Positions 25,472-34,945 of a stretch of DNA of 64,000 nucleotides are shown in pieces; the stretch's first letter is position 1, and the number at the start of each line of letters is the position of its first letter. The position numbers and the translations under genes are program-made. Source of the DNA: RBG-16-34-14 sp963798865 (lineage in GTDB: Bacteria > Bacteroidota > Ignavibacteria > Ignavibacteriales > Ignavibacteriaceae); assembly GCA_963798865.1 (NCBI GenBank), contig CAWCVZ010000022.1, positions 248,001 through 312,000 of the forward strand. The letters are read 5' to 3'. Under the pieces are notes generated by a model. That model worked only from the letters and a program-made list of their open reading frames with translations, was not told the DNA's origin and did no database searches.

Positions 25472-27499
25472 TTATTTCAACAGAATCATCTTCTTTGTTC
25501 CAACAAAACTACCCGTTTGCAGTTTATAGAAATATGTTCCGCTGGCTAAGTTTGATGCATCAAATTTGACTGAATGATTACCGGCTGTTTTTTCTTCATT
25601 AAGAAGCACTATAACTTCGTTCCCTAGTAGATCATAAATCTTTAATGTCACAAATTCTTTTTCAGGAAGGGTAAACTTTATAGTTGTATTTGGATTGAAC
25701 GGGTTCGGATAGTTTTGAGCAAGACTGAATTTTGTGGGCAGCTCTGTTTCAACTTTAATTATTTTTGAATATTCAAAGCTTCCGTCATAATCAATTTGTT
25801 TCAACCTGTAATAATATGTCCCACAATTCACCAGCTTATCTGTATAGCTATAAGATTTACATTCTGTTGATGAACCGAAACCAGGAACAGTTCCAATTTC
25901 CAAATAGTTAATGTTATCTCCGCTTCTTTCTATAGCAAATCCTAAGTTATTTGTTTCTGTTGCTGTTTGCCAACTTAGTAAAACATTATTACCTGATACA
26001 GAAAAATTAAATGAAATAAGCTCAACAGGAACAGTTTCACCTTCTGCAATTGTAATAATTTGATCAGGGGAAACATTAGTAAGAACATCTACAGTACCTG
26101 ATGGCCATCTTACAATTATTGAATCAACATTCGTATTAACATCTAAACCAAAATGTGCTCTTAACTGGTTTTGAGATCTATAACCAACTCCAGTATTAAT
26201 TTCTCTCATCATCTTCAATGAGCCTGCAATAACATCAATCTGTGCCCCAACTCCTGATTTATTTGATGCTATCCCTGAAAGATCAATTTGAATCCAGTGT
26301 TTTCCTGTAATACCATTGTTAAGAAATAATTTATTACCGTTTGATGCACTGCCGGAAGTATAGAGATCAAGCCAGCCATCATTATTATAATCTCCAAATG
26401 CTGCCTCAAGCTGTACCAGACTACCCAAACCAGAGGTTGATGTGGCATTTGAAAATGTTCCATTTCCATTATTAAGGTATAACTGGCAGTTAGTGCTTTG
26501 ACCAGAAACGGCAACAAAAATATCTTCATAACCATTGTTATCTACATCCCCGCAGGTAACACCCCATGAAATTAAATTATCTGTAATACCGCTTGAAGAA
26601 CCGATTTCTGTAAAAGTATTATTTCCATTATTGCGATATAGATTGACCGGAATTGCAGTTGTACCTCCTGCATAAGAAGCAAAGCAAAAATCCCAGTTGC
26701 CATCATTATTATAATCAATCCATTGGCTTCCACGCCCCGCAATATTAAACCCATAAGTTGAAGCAGTTGAAGTAAAAGTTTCATTACCATTGTTTAAGTA
26801 AAACAAACTTTCTCCTCCGGTTTGAAGATTGCCAATAAATAATTCCGGGTATCCATCTTTATTAAAATCACCCCAATGAACAGCTTGCTCAAGTAAAGTT
26901 GAAACCTGGTTATTTACACCCGCCGAGCTTGAAACATTTGTAAAAGTTCCATCACCATTATTTTTATATAATCCGTCGGGAGAAGAAGCTGAACTTGAAA
27001 CAGGAGAATAAAAATCTACAAAGCCATCATTATTAAAATCTGCCCATACAACCATTTGCGCACCTGACATACTTATACCCGCAGCAGTTTCAACACTTGT
27101 AAATGAAGTATCCGTTCCCGTTTCCCTGTTATTTCTCCATAATCTTGTCGGTGCCCCTGTTGCAGTTGTAACTAAATCAAGATCACCGTCATTATCATAA
27201 TCAGCCCAAGAACAAGTAATTGTATTTGCTAAATCATTAAGTCCAACTACTGCGGCAACTTCTGTAAATGTACCATTACCATTATTCATATATAATTTAT
27301 TCGGGGATGATCCGGCTGTCGGGACAAATAAATCAAGCAAGCCGTCGCTATTAAAATCTGCCCAGGATATTCCTCTTGTGGTTCCATCACCTAAACCTGA
27401 ACCTGCCGAGGTTGATACTTCTGTAAATGTTAGTTGAGCATTTACACTGGAAAATGAAAGGAATATGATAAAACATAAAATAATTATTGATTTTTTCAT
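25472..27499 (-). CDS. Secreted VCBS/FG-GAP repeat protein with ASPIC/UnbV domain and T9SS tail
   Basis: About 675 residues after the ATG at 27499; a GGAGGG ribosome-binding site directly precedes it and rules out the upstream in-frame TTG. A signal peptide (1-21) is followed by repeated FNxDGxxDLFV/YNNDGxWD calcium-binding-like VCBS repeats (about 35-400), an ASPIC/UnbV domain (about 415-485, GVGYRSQNQLRAHFGL and VRWPSGTVDVL), a short Ig-like segment and a type A T9SS sorting domain (NYPNPFNPNTTIKF … KMILLK). Proteins of this layout are extracellular and probably adhesive or carbohydrate-binding; a precise function is not known. The gene is separated by 20 bases from the DUF3307-like gene upstream. 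Confidence 0.92.
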   Translation of the reverse strand: MKKSIIILCFIIFLSFSSVNAQLTFTEVSTSAGSGLGDGTTRGISWADFNSDGLLDLFVPTAGSSPNKLYMNNGNGTFTEVAAVVGLNDLANTITCSWADYDNDGDLDLVTTATGAPTRLWRNNRETGTDTSFTSVETAAGISMSGAQMVVWADFNNDGFVDFYSPVSSSASSPDGLYKNNGDGTFTNVSSSAGVNNQVSTLLEQAVHWGDFNKDGYPELFIGNLQTGGESLFYLNNGNETFTSTASTYGFNIAGRGSQWIDYNNDGNWDFCFASYAGGTTAIPVNLYRNNGNNTFTEIGSSSGITDNLISWGVTCGDVDNNGYEDIFVAVSGQSTNCQLYLNNGNGTFSNATSTSGLGSLVQLEAAFGDYNNDGWLDLYTSGSASNGNKLFLNNGITGKHWIQIDLSGIASNKSGVGAQIDVIAGSLKMMREINTGVGYRSQNQLRAHFGLDVNTNVDSIIVRWPSGTVDVLTNVSPDQIITIAEGETVPVELISFNFSVSGNNVLLSWQTATETNNLGFAIERSGDNINYLEIGTVPGFGSSTECKSYSYTDKLVNCGTYYYRLKQIDYDGSFEYSKIIKVETELPTKFSLAQNYPNPFNPNTTIKFTLPEKEFVTLKIYDLLGNEVIVLLNEEKTAGNHSVKFDASNLASGTYFYKLQTGSFVGTKKMILLK

Positions 27500-27519
27500 T
27501 TTGCCCTCCAAGAATTTAA

Positions 27520-28257
27520 TTAAAGAGTTAAAATGTATTTAGTTAAAAATGATACTATTAATGCAAGGAAAGAAGAAAGCAATGTTCCTATTAATACATA
27601 TTCAGCAAAATCTCTTTTATCAAGTTCTTTGAATCTTGTAAAACCTTTTGCAGCAATAATAAATCCAATTACAGTTATTTCTCCGAGTAAAACAAAAAGG
27701 AAAATTAAAATCCTTTCAAGCATTCCAATTACTCTGCCGGCATTATATTCCTTTTCATCAATTTTTTTTTCTTCGCCGGCATTTACGGGATACAAATTCA
27801 GGAATTCAAAGAAATATCTAATTAGAAAATTAACTTCATTAACTAAGATTAAACTGCCGAATAAAATAATATTCAGCTGTGTAAAATTAATTTTAGTTTT
27901 AATAAATATCGGCGGGACCAATACATTTAATCTTTTGAACAATTGGAATGTAGCTACATTGAATTCCAATCCAAAACTTCCTGAGGAAAAAATAAAAGTA
28001 AGAATAAACAAACAGACAAATGAAATGAAGCGATAAAAATTTACTTCCCCTGTTTTTTCGAGAAAATATTGTAGAAGATTTATTACGAATAAAAGAACAA
28101 TAAAAGTGAACAACTGAAAACTTATATCAAATAATAAAAGAGGTAAAATTTGAAGAAGAGTTAAAATAAGTGTTGACTTTAAATTTACCGGTTTGTCTCT
28201 GAAGAGAAAAAACAAACGGAAAAAATAAATAGAGTTAAGCGTATAAAAGAATTGCAA
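27520..28257 (-). CDS. DUF3307-like membrane protein, SatD partner
   Basis: 245 residues with about seven hydrophobic helices. The C-terminal third (AGRVIGMLERILIFLFVLLGEITVIGFIIAAKGFTRF … FAEYVLIGTLLSS) is the conserved C-terminal block of DUF3307-type proteins, where GRxIGxLERxLI and the AEYxLIGTLLS motif are diagnostic. The gene follows satD by three bases and the pair is commonly adjacent in Bacteroidota. The function is unknown; the membrane location and SatD link suggest an acid or membrane stress connection, but that is inference. Confidence 0.8.
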   Translation of the reverse strand: MQFFYTLNSIYFFRLFFLFRDKPVNLKSTLILTLLQILPLLLFDISFQLFTFIVLLFVINLLQYFLEKTGEVNFYRFISFVCLFILTFIFSSGSFGLEFNVATFQLFKRLNVLVPPIFIKTKINFTQLNIILFGSLILVNEVNFLIRYFFEFLNLYPVNAGEEKKIDEKEYNAGRVIGMLERILIFLFVLLGEITVIGFIIAAKGFTRFKELDKRDFAEYVLIGTLLSSFLALIVSFLTKYILTL

Positions 28258-28260
28258 ATA

Positions 28261-28883
28261 TTACTCTTTTAATAAATTATTAATTTCTACTGAAATTATT
28301 TTTGTAATGGATATAATATTCATTAATGCACCCGCATCAATATTCTTATACACAGCTTTATCAGAGATTTTTAATTTCTTTGCAATCTGATAGACAGATA
28401 AATCTTCATATAAATAGGATAAAATTTTGTATCTCGTTTCCTTCCAGCCGGAAGATAAATGCGATAATAGAAAAAGGTTTTGTTTCATCAATATAATCTT
28501 TTTTTCCTCTTCGTGTATAATATTAAACAAAAATGAATTCTGCTTTAATTCAATAAGACCTTTTCTTGCATTATAAAAAGCGGGCCCATCCATTCCAATA
28601 GCCTGGGTCGTATTTATTGAAGTTGTAATTTCTCCTATACCTAACGAAAATCTCACCTTGTTCGGAAACAGAGCCAATAATATTTCCCAGAGATTTTTGA
28701 AAACGAGGTCTGCATTTGAAAATACAGCCTGAAATTCATCCCCCAATGTAATTGTATAAGGTGAAATTATATTTTTACTTTTGTTTATAGATTTAAAAGA
28801 GTCTGCAGTTTTTTCTGAATTTCTTTCCGGTTTGTAATTTTTTTAGAGGCAACTATATCGCCAATAAGAACAAGTCTTTTCAT
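28261..28883 (-). CDS. SatD-family protein with C-terminal HTH, frameshifted
   Basis: The N-terminus MKRLVLIGDIVASKKITNRK (from ATG at 28883) reads for 32 codons to a TAA, while the remainder (ISPYTITLGDEFQAVF … KVRFSLGIGEITTSIN) continues in another frame. Restoring one base near 28790 gives a 207-residue protein, the length expected of SatD. The middle segment is the SatD signature, and the C-terminal segment YQIAKKLKISDKAVYKNIDAG has the form of a helix-turn-helix. The HTH makes DNA binding plausible, and three palindromes lie just upstream. Family members were first linked to acid tolerance in streptococci. It heads a two-gene operon with the DUF3307-like gene. Confidence 0.82.
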
Positions 28884-28906
28884 ATTATTATTTTTTTATT
28901 AAGAGG

Positions 28907-28935
28907 AATGTAAGAAAAGAATAAATATAATTCAA
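28907..28935 (-). promoter_or_regulatory. Putative sigma70-type promoter of satD
   Basis: On the minus strand, TTGAAT (28935-28930) and TACATT (28912-28907) are separated by 17 bases and the -10 lies 23 bases before the ATG. The -35 overlaps the proximal palindrome, consistent with repression by a protein bound there. Confidence 0.5.
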
Positions 28936-29007
28936 CCAAAATGGTTGAATTCTCTATTTTCAACCAAATCAGTTGAAAAACTTATTTTCAACCAAATCAG
29001 TTGAAAA
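28931..29007. promoter_or_regulatory. Three evenly spaced palindromic operators upstream of satD
   Basis: TTCAACCAAAATGGTTGAA (28931-28949) is a near copy of TTCAACCAAATCAGTTGAA, which is present twice within 28957-28979 and 28985-29007. The last two are embedded in identical TTTTC…GAAAA extensions. Centres fall at 28940, 28968 and 28996, exactly 28 bp apart. The arrangement sits between the pdxJ stop and the satD promoter. It has the hallmarks of a multi-site operator bound cooperatively; the SatD HTH is a candidate reader. Confidence 0.75.
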
Positions 29008-29012
29008 GTAGT

Positions 29013-29726
29013 TTATTTCTCAATTAACCTGATCATTTCCCGGACTGCTTCTTTAATTCCAACAATAACAGACCTGGCAATAACAGAATGACCAATGCTA
29101 ACTTCATCAATATCCGGAAGCTCTCTGAATATTTTAACATTCTGATAATTTAAACCATGACCGGCATTTACCCCTAATCCTAATTTCTTTGCATGCTTTG
29201 CCGCGATCCTAATTCTTTCCAGTTCATCAAACTGCTCTTCTTCAGAAATAGCATTTGCAAAAACACCAGTATGAATCTCAATGAAATCCGAATCAATTTC
29301 TGCTGCTGCATCTATCTGCTCAATAGCAGGTTCAATAAAAAGCGAAACTTCAATTTCAGCATGATGAAGACTTTTAATCGTTTCACGCAAAAGAGTAATA
29401 TTATCGATTACATTTATCCCACCTTCGGTGGTTAACTCCTGTCTTTTCTCAGGAACTAATGTAGCAAGCTCAGGACCAACATCGCAGGCAATTTTAATAA
29501 TCTCTTCAACAGGTGCCATTTCAAGATCAAGCTTGGTAGTAATTAATTCTCTAAGAAGTCTTACGTCACGTTCATTAATATGTCTCCTGTCCTCTCTCAA
29601 ATGCACAACAATCCCATCAACACCTGCATGTTCGGCAATTAATGCAGTTGTAACCGGATCAGGCTGATTTTCACCCCGCGCATTTCTCAGAGTAGCGATA
29701 TGATCAACATTTAATGCAAACCGCAT
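29013..29726 (-). CDS. pdxJ: Pyridoxine 5'-phosphate synthase
   Basis: 237-residue TIM-barrel enzyme condensing 3-amino-2-oxopropyl phosphate with deoxyxylulose 5-phosphate in vitamin B6 synthesis. The sequence begins with the family signature FALNVDHIATLRNARGENQPDP, and continues with HLREDRRHINERDV, LELEMAP-type TKLDLEMAPVEE, TLVPEKRQELTTEGG and the C-terminal GLGVNAGHGLNYQNV and EVSIGHSVIARS. All motifs are in normal order and length is normal. It is followed directly by the satD operator array and preceded on the same strand by the CPBP protease gene. Confidence 0.97.
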   Translation of the reverse strand: MRFALNVDHIATLRNARGENQPDPVTTALIAEHAGVDGIVVHLREDRRHINERDVRLLRELITTKLDLEMAPVEEIIKIACDVGPELATLVPEKRQELTTEGGINVIDNITLLRETIKSLHHAEIEVSLFIEPAIEQIDAAAEIDSDFIEIHTGVFANAISEEEQFDELERIRIAAKHAKKLGLGVNAGHGLNYQNVKIFRELPDIDEVSIGHSVIARSVIVGIKEAVREMIRLIEK

Positions 29727-29736
29727 TTATTCTCCA

Positions 29737-30534
29737 TTATATTATTGCTTTGATAAGGTTTATTAAAGAATTAATCCCAATTCCATAATCAGCTGTTCTG
29801 TACCTGAGAATTGAGATTAAATCAATACTTAACATAACACTCATATGTGTTACTACACAATACAAAATTGAATTGGTTCTAAGAGCTAAAATACCAAGAG
29901 CTATTCCTGCTATGATAGCACCAAATGTTTCCAGAACAGGTTTACCGTTATGTAAAATTAAAAATGGAATCATTTGAATTAATACAGAATAATATCCGAA
30001 TTTATTTTTTAGTCCGAATAACATAAAACCCCGCCAGATAAATTCCCATGCGAACATATAGACAAGCATTCCTGATTCAAAAATAAAAAATGTATTCCAG
30101 GAATTCCTGGTTGATGCAAGTTGAGGGTAGGTCCTGCTAAAATCGGGAAATGAAGATGCAACCCAAACAAGCGGAAGCATAATAAGCAGAAAAATTAGAG
30201 TAATTTTAATTCCTGCTTTATAATCACCTAAAGAAATTCCGTAGTTGTTTATTCTTTCCCTAAAGAGAAACTTGATAATAAAAAAAGGAAGAATAAAATA
30301 AGAAAAGAAATCTCCGACAAACCAATACAGATATTCAATCAAAAAAACATTGCTATCGAACTGGAAATACTGAAATAAATTTAACCTGAAAAATCTTCTT
30401 GAAGTGAAATAAAATGATATTGTTTGAAGAATACCAACTGAAATAAAAATATAAATAACCTTCTTGTCTAAATTTCTTATTATCTCAAGAAGTTTTTTAA
30501 GATCAACCTTTATTTTAAAACCTGAATTTTCCAT
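29737..30534 (-). CDS. CPBP-family intramembrane glutamic endopeptidase
   Basis: About 265 residues from the ATG at 30534, which was preferred over an upstream TTG because the MENSGFKIKVDLKKL start precedes the first helix without extra sequence. About seven to eight membrane helices are seen. The catalytic signature AWEFIWRGFMLFGL (the EExxxR-like motif, here with an Ile in place of the second Glu) and the downstream ILHNGKP His and ALGILALRTNSILYCVVTHMSV motifs identify the CAAX/CPBP (Abi) family. The second glutamate is missing, so activity is uncertain. It is ten bases upstream of pdxJ on the same strand. Confidence 0.82.
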   Translation of the reverse strand: MENSGFKIKVDLKKLLEIIRNLDKKVIYIFISVGILQTISFYFTSRRFFRLNLFQYFQFDSNVFLIEYLYWFVGDFFSYFILPFFIIKFLFRERINNYGISLGDYKAGIKITLIFLLIMLPLVWVASSFPDFSRTYPQLASTRNSWNTFFIFESGMLVYMFAWEFIWRGFMLFGLKNKFGYYSVLIQMIPFLILHNGKPVLETFGAIIAGIALGILALRTNSILYCVVTHMSVMLSIDLISILRYRTADYGIGINSLINLIKAII

Positions 30535-30616
30535 CAATAAAAAATAATAGACTTTCCAAAAAGATAAATAAACTCCGTAATAAAACCTCAATTAATAATT
30601 TCTCAGCTTAATTATC

Positions 30617-30645
30617 TTGACAATACCTTAATAACATATTATATT
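30617..30645 (+). promoter_or_regulatory. Sigma70-type promoter of groESL
   Basis: A perfect TTGACA (30617-30622) and TATATT (30640-30645) are separated by 17 bases, the ideal spacing. The start of transcription would fall around 30652, inside the CIRCE element. Confidence 0.85.
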
Positions 30646-30670
30646 AGCACTCACTATATTAGAGTGCTAA
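30644..30670. promoter_or_regulatory. CIRCE operator (HrcA binding site)
   Basis: TTAGCACTC (30644-30652) and GAGTGCTAA (30662-30670) form the perfect inverted repeat with a 9-base spacer that defines CIRCE. It overlaps the -10 and start site of the groES promoter, so HrcA binding would repress the operon until heat stress. Confidence 0.97.
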
Positions 30671-30707
30671 TATCAATTCACAAATCATTAAAATAAAGGA
30701 GTTAATT

Positions 30708-31004
30708 ATGAGTAAGATAAATTTAACCCCTTTGGCTGATAGAGTTATTGTTAAACCAAGTGAAGCCGAAGAGAAAACAAAGGGTGGTATAATCCTGCCT
30801 GATACTGCAAAAGAAAAACCAATTGAAGGTACTATAGTAGCAGCAGGTCCAGGAAAGGTAACTGATGATGGAAAAACAGTAAAATTAGGAGTTAAAGTTG
30901 GTGATAAAGTTCTATATGGAAAATACAGCGGAACTGAAATTACTGTTGAAGGTGAAGAATACTTCATCATGAGGGAGACGGATATTTTCGCAATTGTTAG
31001 TTAA
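30708..31004 (+). CDS. groES: Co-chaperonin GroES
   Basis: 98 residues. The mobile loop region EEKTKGGIILPDTAKEKP (near residues 19-37) and the roof motif GDKVLYGKYSGTEI are conserved, as is the family's terminal EYFIMRETDIFAIV. The start is preceded by an AAAGGAG ribosome-binding site. It is the lid of the GroEL chaperonin chamber. A CIRCE-controlled promoter lies upstream and groEL follows 51 bases downstream, so this is the standard bicistronic heat-shock operon. Confidence 0.98.
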   Translation: MSKINLTPLADRVIVKPSEAEEKTKGGIILPDTAKEKPIEGTIVAAGPGKVTDDGKTVKLGVKVGDKVLYGKYSGTEITVEGEEYFIMRETDIFAIVS

Positions 31005-31055
31005 CAATTGTAAAAGTTTTAAAGAATTTAGAAAAATAAAAAGGAGTATATAATT

Positions 31056-32692
31056 ATGGCTTCAAAATTAATTGAATATGACACCGAGGCAAGAGCAAAG
31101 CTTAAAAAAGGTGTTGATAAACTTGCTAACGCAGTCAAAGTAACTTTAGGTCCGAAAGGACGTAATGTTATTCTCGATAAAAAATTTGGTTCACCGACTG
31201 TTACTAAAGATGGTGTTACCGTTGCTAAAGAAATTGAACTTGAAGATGCTGTAGAAAACATGGGCGCTCAGATGGTTCGAGAAGTTGCATCAAAAACCAG
31301 CGATGTTGCCGGTGATGGGACAACAACTGCAACCGTATTGGCACAGGCAATTTACAGGGAAGGATTAAAGAATGTTACTGCAGGCGCTAACCCGATGGAT
31401 TTGAAACGAGGAATTGATCTAGCAGTTAACAAAGTAATTGATCATTTAAAATCTATAAGTAAAGATGTTGAAGGAAGAAATGAAATTGCACAGGTTGGAG
31501 CAATTTCAGCTAATAATGATAAATCAATTGGCGATCTAATTGCAGATGCAATGGAAAAAGTTGGTAAAGATGGCGTTATTACTGTTGAAGAAGCAAAAGG
31601 AACTGAAACATCTTTAGATGTTGTTGAAGGTATGCAGTTCGATCGCGGTTATCTTTCACCATATTTTGTAACTGATGCAGAAACAATGGAAGCAGTCACT
31701 TGAAGATCCTTTCATTTTAATTCACGATAAAAAAATATCTGCAATGAAAGATCTTCTCCCTATCCTTGAAAAAGTTGCTCAACAGGGAAGATCAATTCTT
31801 ATTATTGCTGAAGACCTTGAAGGTGAAGCTTTTGCAACATTGGTTGTAAATAAAATCCGCGGAACTCTTAGAAGTTGCTGCTGTTAAAGCACCTGGTTTT
31901 GGTGATAGAAGAAAAGCAATGCTTGAAGATATTGCTATTCTTACCGATGGCACTGTGATATCTGAAGAACGTGGTTTCAAATTAGAGAATGCAACTGTTT
32001 CTTATTTGGGAACTGCCAAAAAAGTCACGATTGATAAAGATAATACCACCATTGTTGAAGGTGCCGGTAAAACTGAAGACATCAAGAAAAGAATCAATGA
32101 AATAAAAGCCCAGATTGATAAAACAACATCCGATTACGATAAAGAAAAATTACAGGAAAGACTTGCCAAACTTTCCGGTGGTGTTGCTGTATTAAAAATC
32201 GGAGCTTCAACTGAAGTTGAAATGAAAGAAAAGAAAGCTCGTGTTGAAGATGCATTACACGCAACACGCGCAGCTGTTGAAGAAGGCATTGTTGCCGGAG
32301 GCGGTGTAGCTTTCATCCGTGCAATAAATGTTCTTGATAAACTTCAGGGTGAGAATGAAGATCAAAATACGGGTATAAAATTAATCCAGAAAGCTCTTGA
32401 AGAACCATTAAGACAAATTGTTAATAATGCCGGAATCGATGGTTCTGTTGTTCTTCAGAAAGTTAAAGAAGGAAAAGATGATTACGGATTTAACGCTGCT
32501 ACAGAAAAATATGAAAACCTGATTAAAGCTGGAGTTATTGATCCAACTAAGGTTGCAAGAGCGGCTCTTGAAAATGCTGCCTCTGTCGCTTCTTTGTTAA
32601 TTACAACCGAAGCAGTTGTATATGAGAAGAAGGAAAAAGAACCGGCTATGCCAGCTATGCCTCCAGGAGGTATGGGCGGAATGGATTATTAA
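31056..32692 (+). CDS. groEL: Chaperonin GroEL, interrupted by two single-base insertions
   Basis: The frame is broken twice: at about 31697 (GTCACTT where GTACTT gives EAVLEDPFI), and at about 31868-31871 (CTTAGAAGTT where CTTGAAGTT gives TLEVAAVKAPGFGDRRKAML). Removing one base at each site restores 544 residues, exactly the usual GroEL size, with VKVTLGPKGRNVILD, the GDGTTTATVLAQAI motif, the ADAMEKVGKDGVITVEE region and a GGMGGMDY tail. The ribosome-binding site is AAGGAG. Both changes are +1 insertions only ~170 bases apart in an essential gene, so consensus errors are more likely than a pseudogene, though this may be a second copy. Confidence 0.95.
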
Positions 32693-32711
32693 TAAAATCC
32701 AGAATCATTAT

Positions 32712-32735
32712 AAGGCGGGTTTTCCCGCCTTTTTT
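32712..32735 (+). terminator. Rho-independent terminator of groESL
   Basis: AAGGCGGG-TTTT-CCCGCCTT forms a perfect 8-bp GC-rich stem with a 4-base loop followed by six T. It lies 20 bases after the groEL stop. Confidence 0.95.
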
Positions 32736-32767
32736 ATTTTAAACATTAATTGGAAAAAATGGATAAG

Positions 32768-33599
32768 CTAAAATTTTAATTTATAATTCAATGATATACC
32801 ATCCCAATTATTTAAATAAAATTTAGGTAGATAACTAAAAATTCCCGGATGGTCTCTTTCAATGAAGAAAAGTAAATCTAATTGACTATAAACCCAAAGG
32901 GCAGCAAAACTAATAAATGATAGATTTCTCATTCTATATGAAAAATTGTAATCGTTGTATTTTTCACTTGTATTATTAATGTTTCTTTCCTCCAGATAGA
33001 TTTTTTCTTTTTTATTTGCATCAATCAGAAAATAAATCCCGCTGCTGATTGAAGCCACGGAAAGAAAGGTAAGCACCCATGATTTAAGGTTGTTTTGAAG
33101 ATAAAGGTGTCCTGTACCGGGAATAAAAACTGACCGGATAAGAGCTTGCTTAAGATTGTATTCAGCAGTTGAATCACGAATGGTTACGGGAACATATACG
33201 GTATCATATTTAGTAATAACTACCTGCTCTTCTTTACCTTCTATGCTTGTTAAATATTCATTTTTAACATCGCTAAAAAAAGAAACTATCTTGGGAGAAG
33301 TTGAGGAGAGATCAAGTGAGTAGGAAGTATCAATCTTTAAAATTTCTATGAAGCTAAGCCTTGCTTCACTATCATCAAGCAATGCGTAATGAGAAATTCC
33401 TTTCATCCGGTAAATTTCAATTAGGTCCGGATTAGAGAATTTCTCCTTAATATTTAATAATTCATCTAGCATCTTTAATTACCTGGTTATATTCGAAATC
33501 TCTGAATTCCTGTGTCAGATTATTTAACTCATCTTTATTATCCTGAGCTAATAATGTGATTATTGGAAAAAACCAGATGAATAAGGAAAGTTTCTTCAT
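32768..33599 (-). CDS. Secreted TPR-like/DUF5683-type membrane protein, frameshifted
   Basis: The ATG at 33599 begins MKKLSLFIWFFPIITLLAQ, a clear signal peptide, and the frame ends after EYNQVIKDAR. The remainder continues one base out of register (LDELLNIKEKFSNPDLIEIYRMKG … ), so one inserted base near 33470 splits a 276-residue protein. The middle (about 45-110) has helical TPR-like character; the C-terminal ALIRSVFIPGTGHLYLQNNLKSWVL with a following hydrophobic helix resembles DUF5683, an N-terminal PGxGxxYxxxxxxg motif with membrane segments. Function is unknown. It is the last gene of the kinase-sigma54 operon reading leftward. Confidence 0.65.
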
Positions 33600-33677
33600 T
33601 AGTAAATTAATTGCATTTGGCGCTTTAAATATACCCGTTTATAATTGTATTTCAAATCAGATTTATTAATCTCAAAT

Positions 33678-34945
33678 CTATTTCAGTAAAAGCATCTTTC
33701 GGGTATTAATATAAGTGTTTTGCGTTGAAAAATTAAATGCTACTAATTTATAAAAATATACGCCGCTTGAAATTGATGAAAGATTTTTTGCCCTCGCATC
33801 AAATAAAACCTTATGTGTCCCCTGATTCATTTCTTCATTAATTAGTTCAACAACTTTTTCTCCGTCAAGACTATAGATTTCTATTTTTACAAGACTTTGT
33901 GAGGGTAAATAAAAACTAATAGTTGTTGATGGATTAAATGGATTCGGGAAATTTGAATATAAAACAAAGTCATCAGGTTTTTGAATATTTTCATTTTCAA
34001 CATCAGTAACCAAATCCAATTTTTCAACCTCGGTAACGGGATCTCCTGAATCATTCCTTCCCCCAAAAACATATATAGAGTTATTATATTTTACTGCCAT
34101 TAATTCAGAACGTTCAAAATTTAGCGGAGGACCACTTGTTACTGTATTATTTCCATTTATACTATTAAAAATTTCAACGCTTGAAAGAGCAAGATTGGCT
34201 TCATTAAATCCCCCAATAATATAAACGCTGGTATCGGTAACACTAATTGCTTTACCGCCAGCCCTGGACTGAATAAGCTCAGAGGGCAACATATCAAGAG
34301 TTTTTCCAGATAAATCATAGCGATATATAGATCTTAAGGTACCTAAAAATATTCCTCCAAAAAGATAAATTGAATTTCCGGCAATTGCCGACATTTGCTG
34401 ATAAGGATATGAAATTAAGAATCCAAAATTATTTCTGAAATCAAAAATCTTTGATGATAAATTATATTCAAACATATACTTAGATAAAGTATCAATTGAT
34501 ATTCCGCCAAACATATAAAGAATACTATCCCTGACAAGTCCTGTTGGAAATGTGCGTATAAAGTCTAATGAAAGATCAAAAATGTAAGGAGGAGTCAATC
34601 GAATTCCAGATCTCTAATGAATTATTAAGTAAAAGGTTTAACCCGACTCCGCCTGCAATAACAATGCTGTCATTATATATGTCAGCAACAAACCCCTGTC
34701 TGTCAACATTCAGAGAATCAATATTCTCCAGGAATTACTCTGCGGGATTATATTCCTGAATTAAGTTTACATTGCTATTAAGAATATCTGAAAAACCCCC
34801 AATGATATAAATTAAAGAATCCTTAACGACAGCTTCTCCACCATAAACGGGATTGGTCATCCCAGCACCATTTACAACCTGCCAAACCTGCGTATGTGCT
34901 TCAAGTGTAAAAATAAAAATGATTAATAGTTATTATTTTTTTCAT
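33678..34945 (-). CDS. Kelch-repeat secreted protein with T9SS tail, broken by several indels
   Basis: The ATG at 34945 overlaps the PEGA stop by four bases (ATGA). Reading past single-base changes near 34928, 34736, 34720 and 34600 reconstructs a 421-residue protein with a signal peptide (LIIFIFTLEAHTQ). Kelch repeats follow (YIIGGFSD, YLFGGIF, VYIIGGFNE, IYVFGGRND), then a type A T9SS sorting domain (NFPNPFNPSTTISF … GVYFYKLVAF … KMLLLK). Net +2 bases restore a whole number of codons. It should be exported and surface-anchored, perhaps as a ligand-binding beta-propeller. It belongs to the kinase operon. Confidence 0.8.

Noticed and set aside
27533..28036. Plus-strand open frame of 167 codons opposite the DUF3307-like gene
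   Set aside because: It mirrors the hydrophobic real gene on the minus strand, lacks any family motif and has no ribosome-binding site.
28931..29007. Direct repeats resembling a tiny CRISPR array
   Set aside because: The units are palindromic, only three exist, gaps are under ten bases, and there are no cas genes. An operator array explains them better.
30659..30970. Minus-strand open frame across groES
   Set aside because: groES and CIRCE are unambiguous on the plus strand; the opposite frame is a mirror artefact.
31056..32692. Three separate genes within groEL
   Set aside because: The pieces are contiguous portions of one GroEL sequence; single-base corrections join them into the normal 544-residue protein.
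33678..34945. Programmed ribosomal frameshifting in the kelch gene
   Set aside because: Several shifts in both directions with no slippery heptamer or downstream structure; sequence error is simpler.
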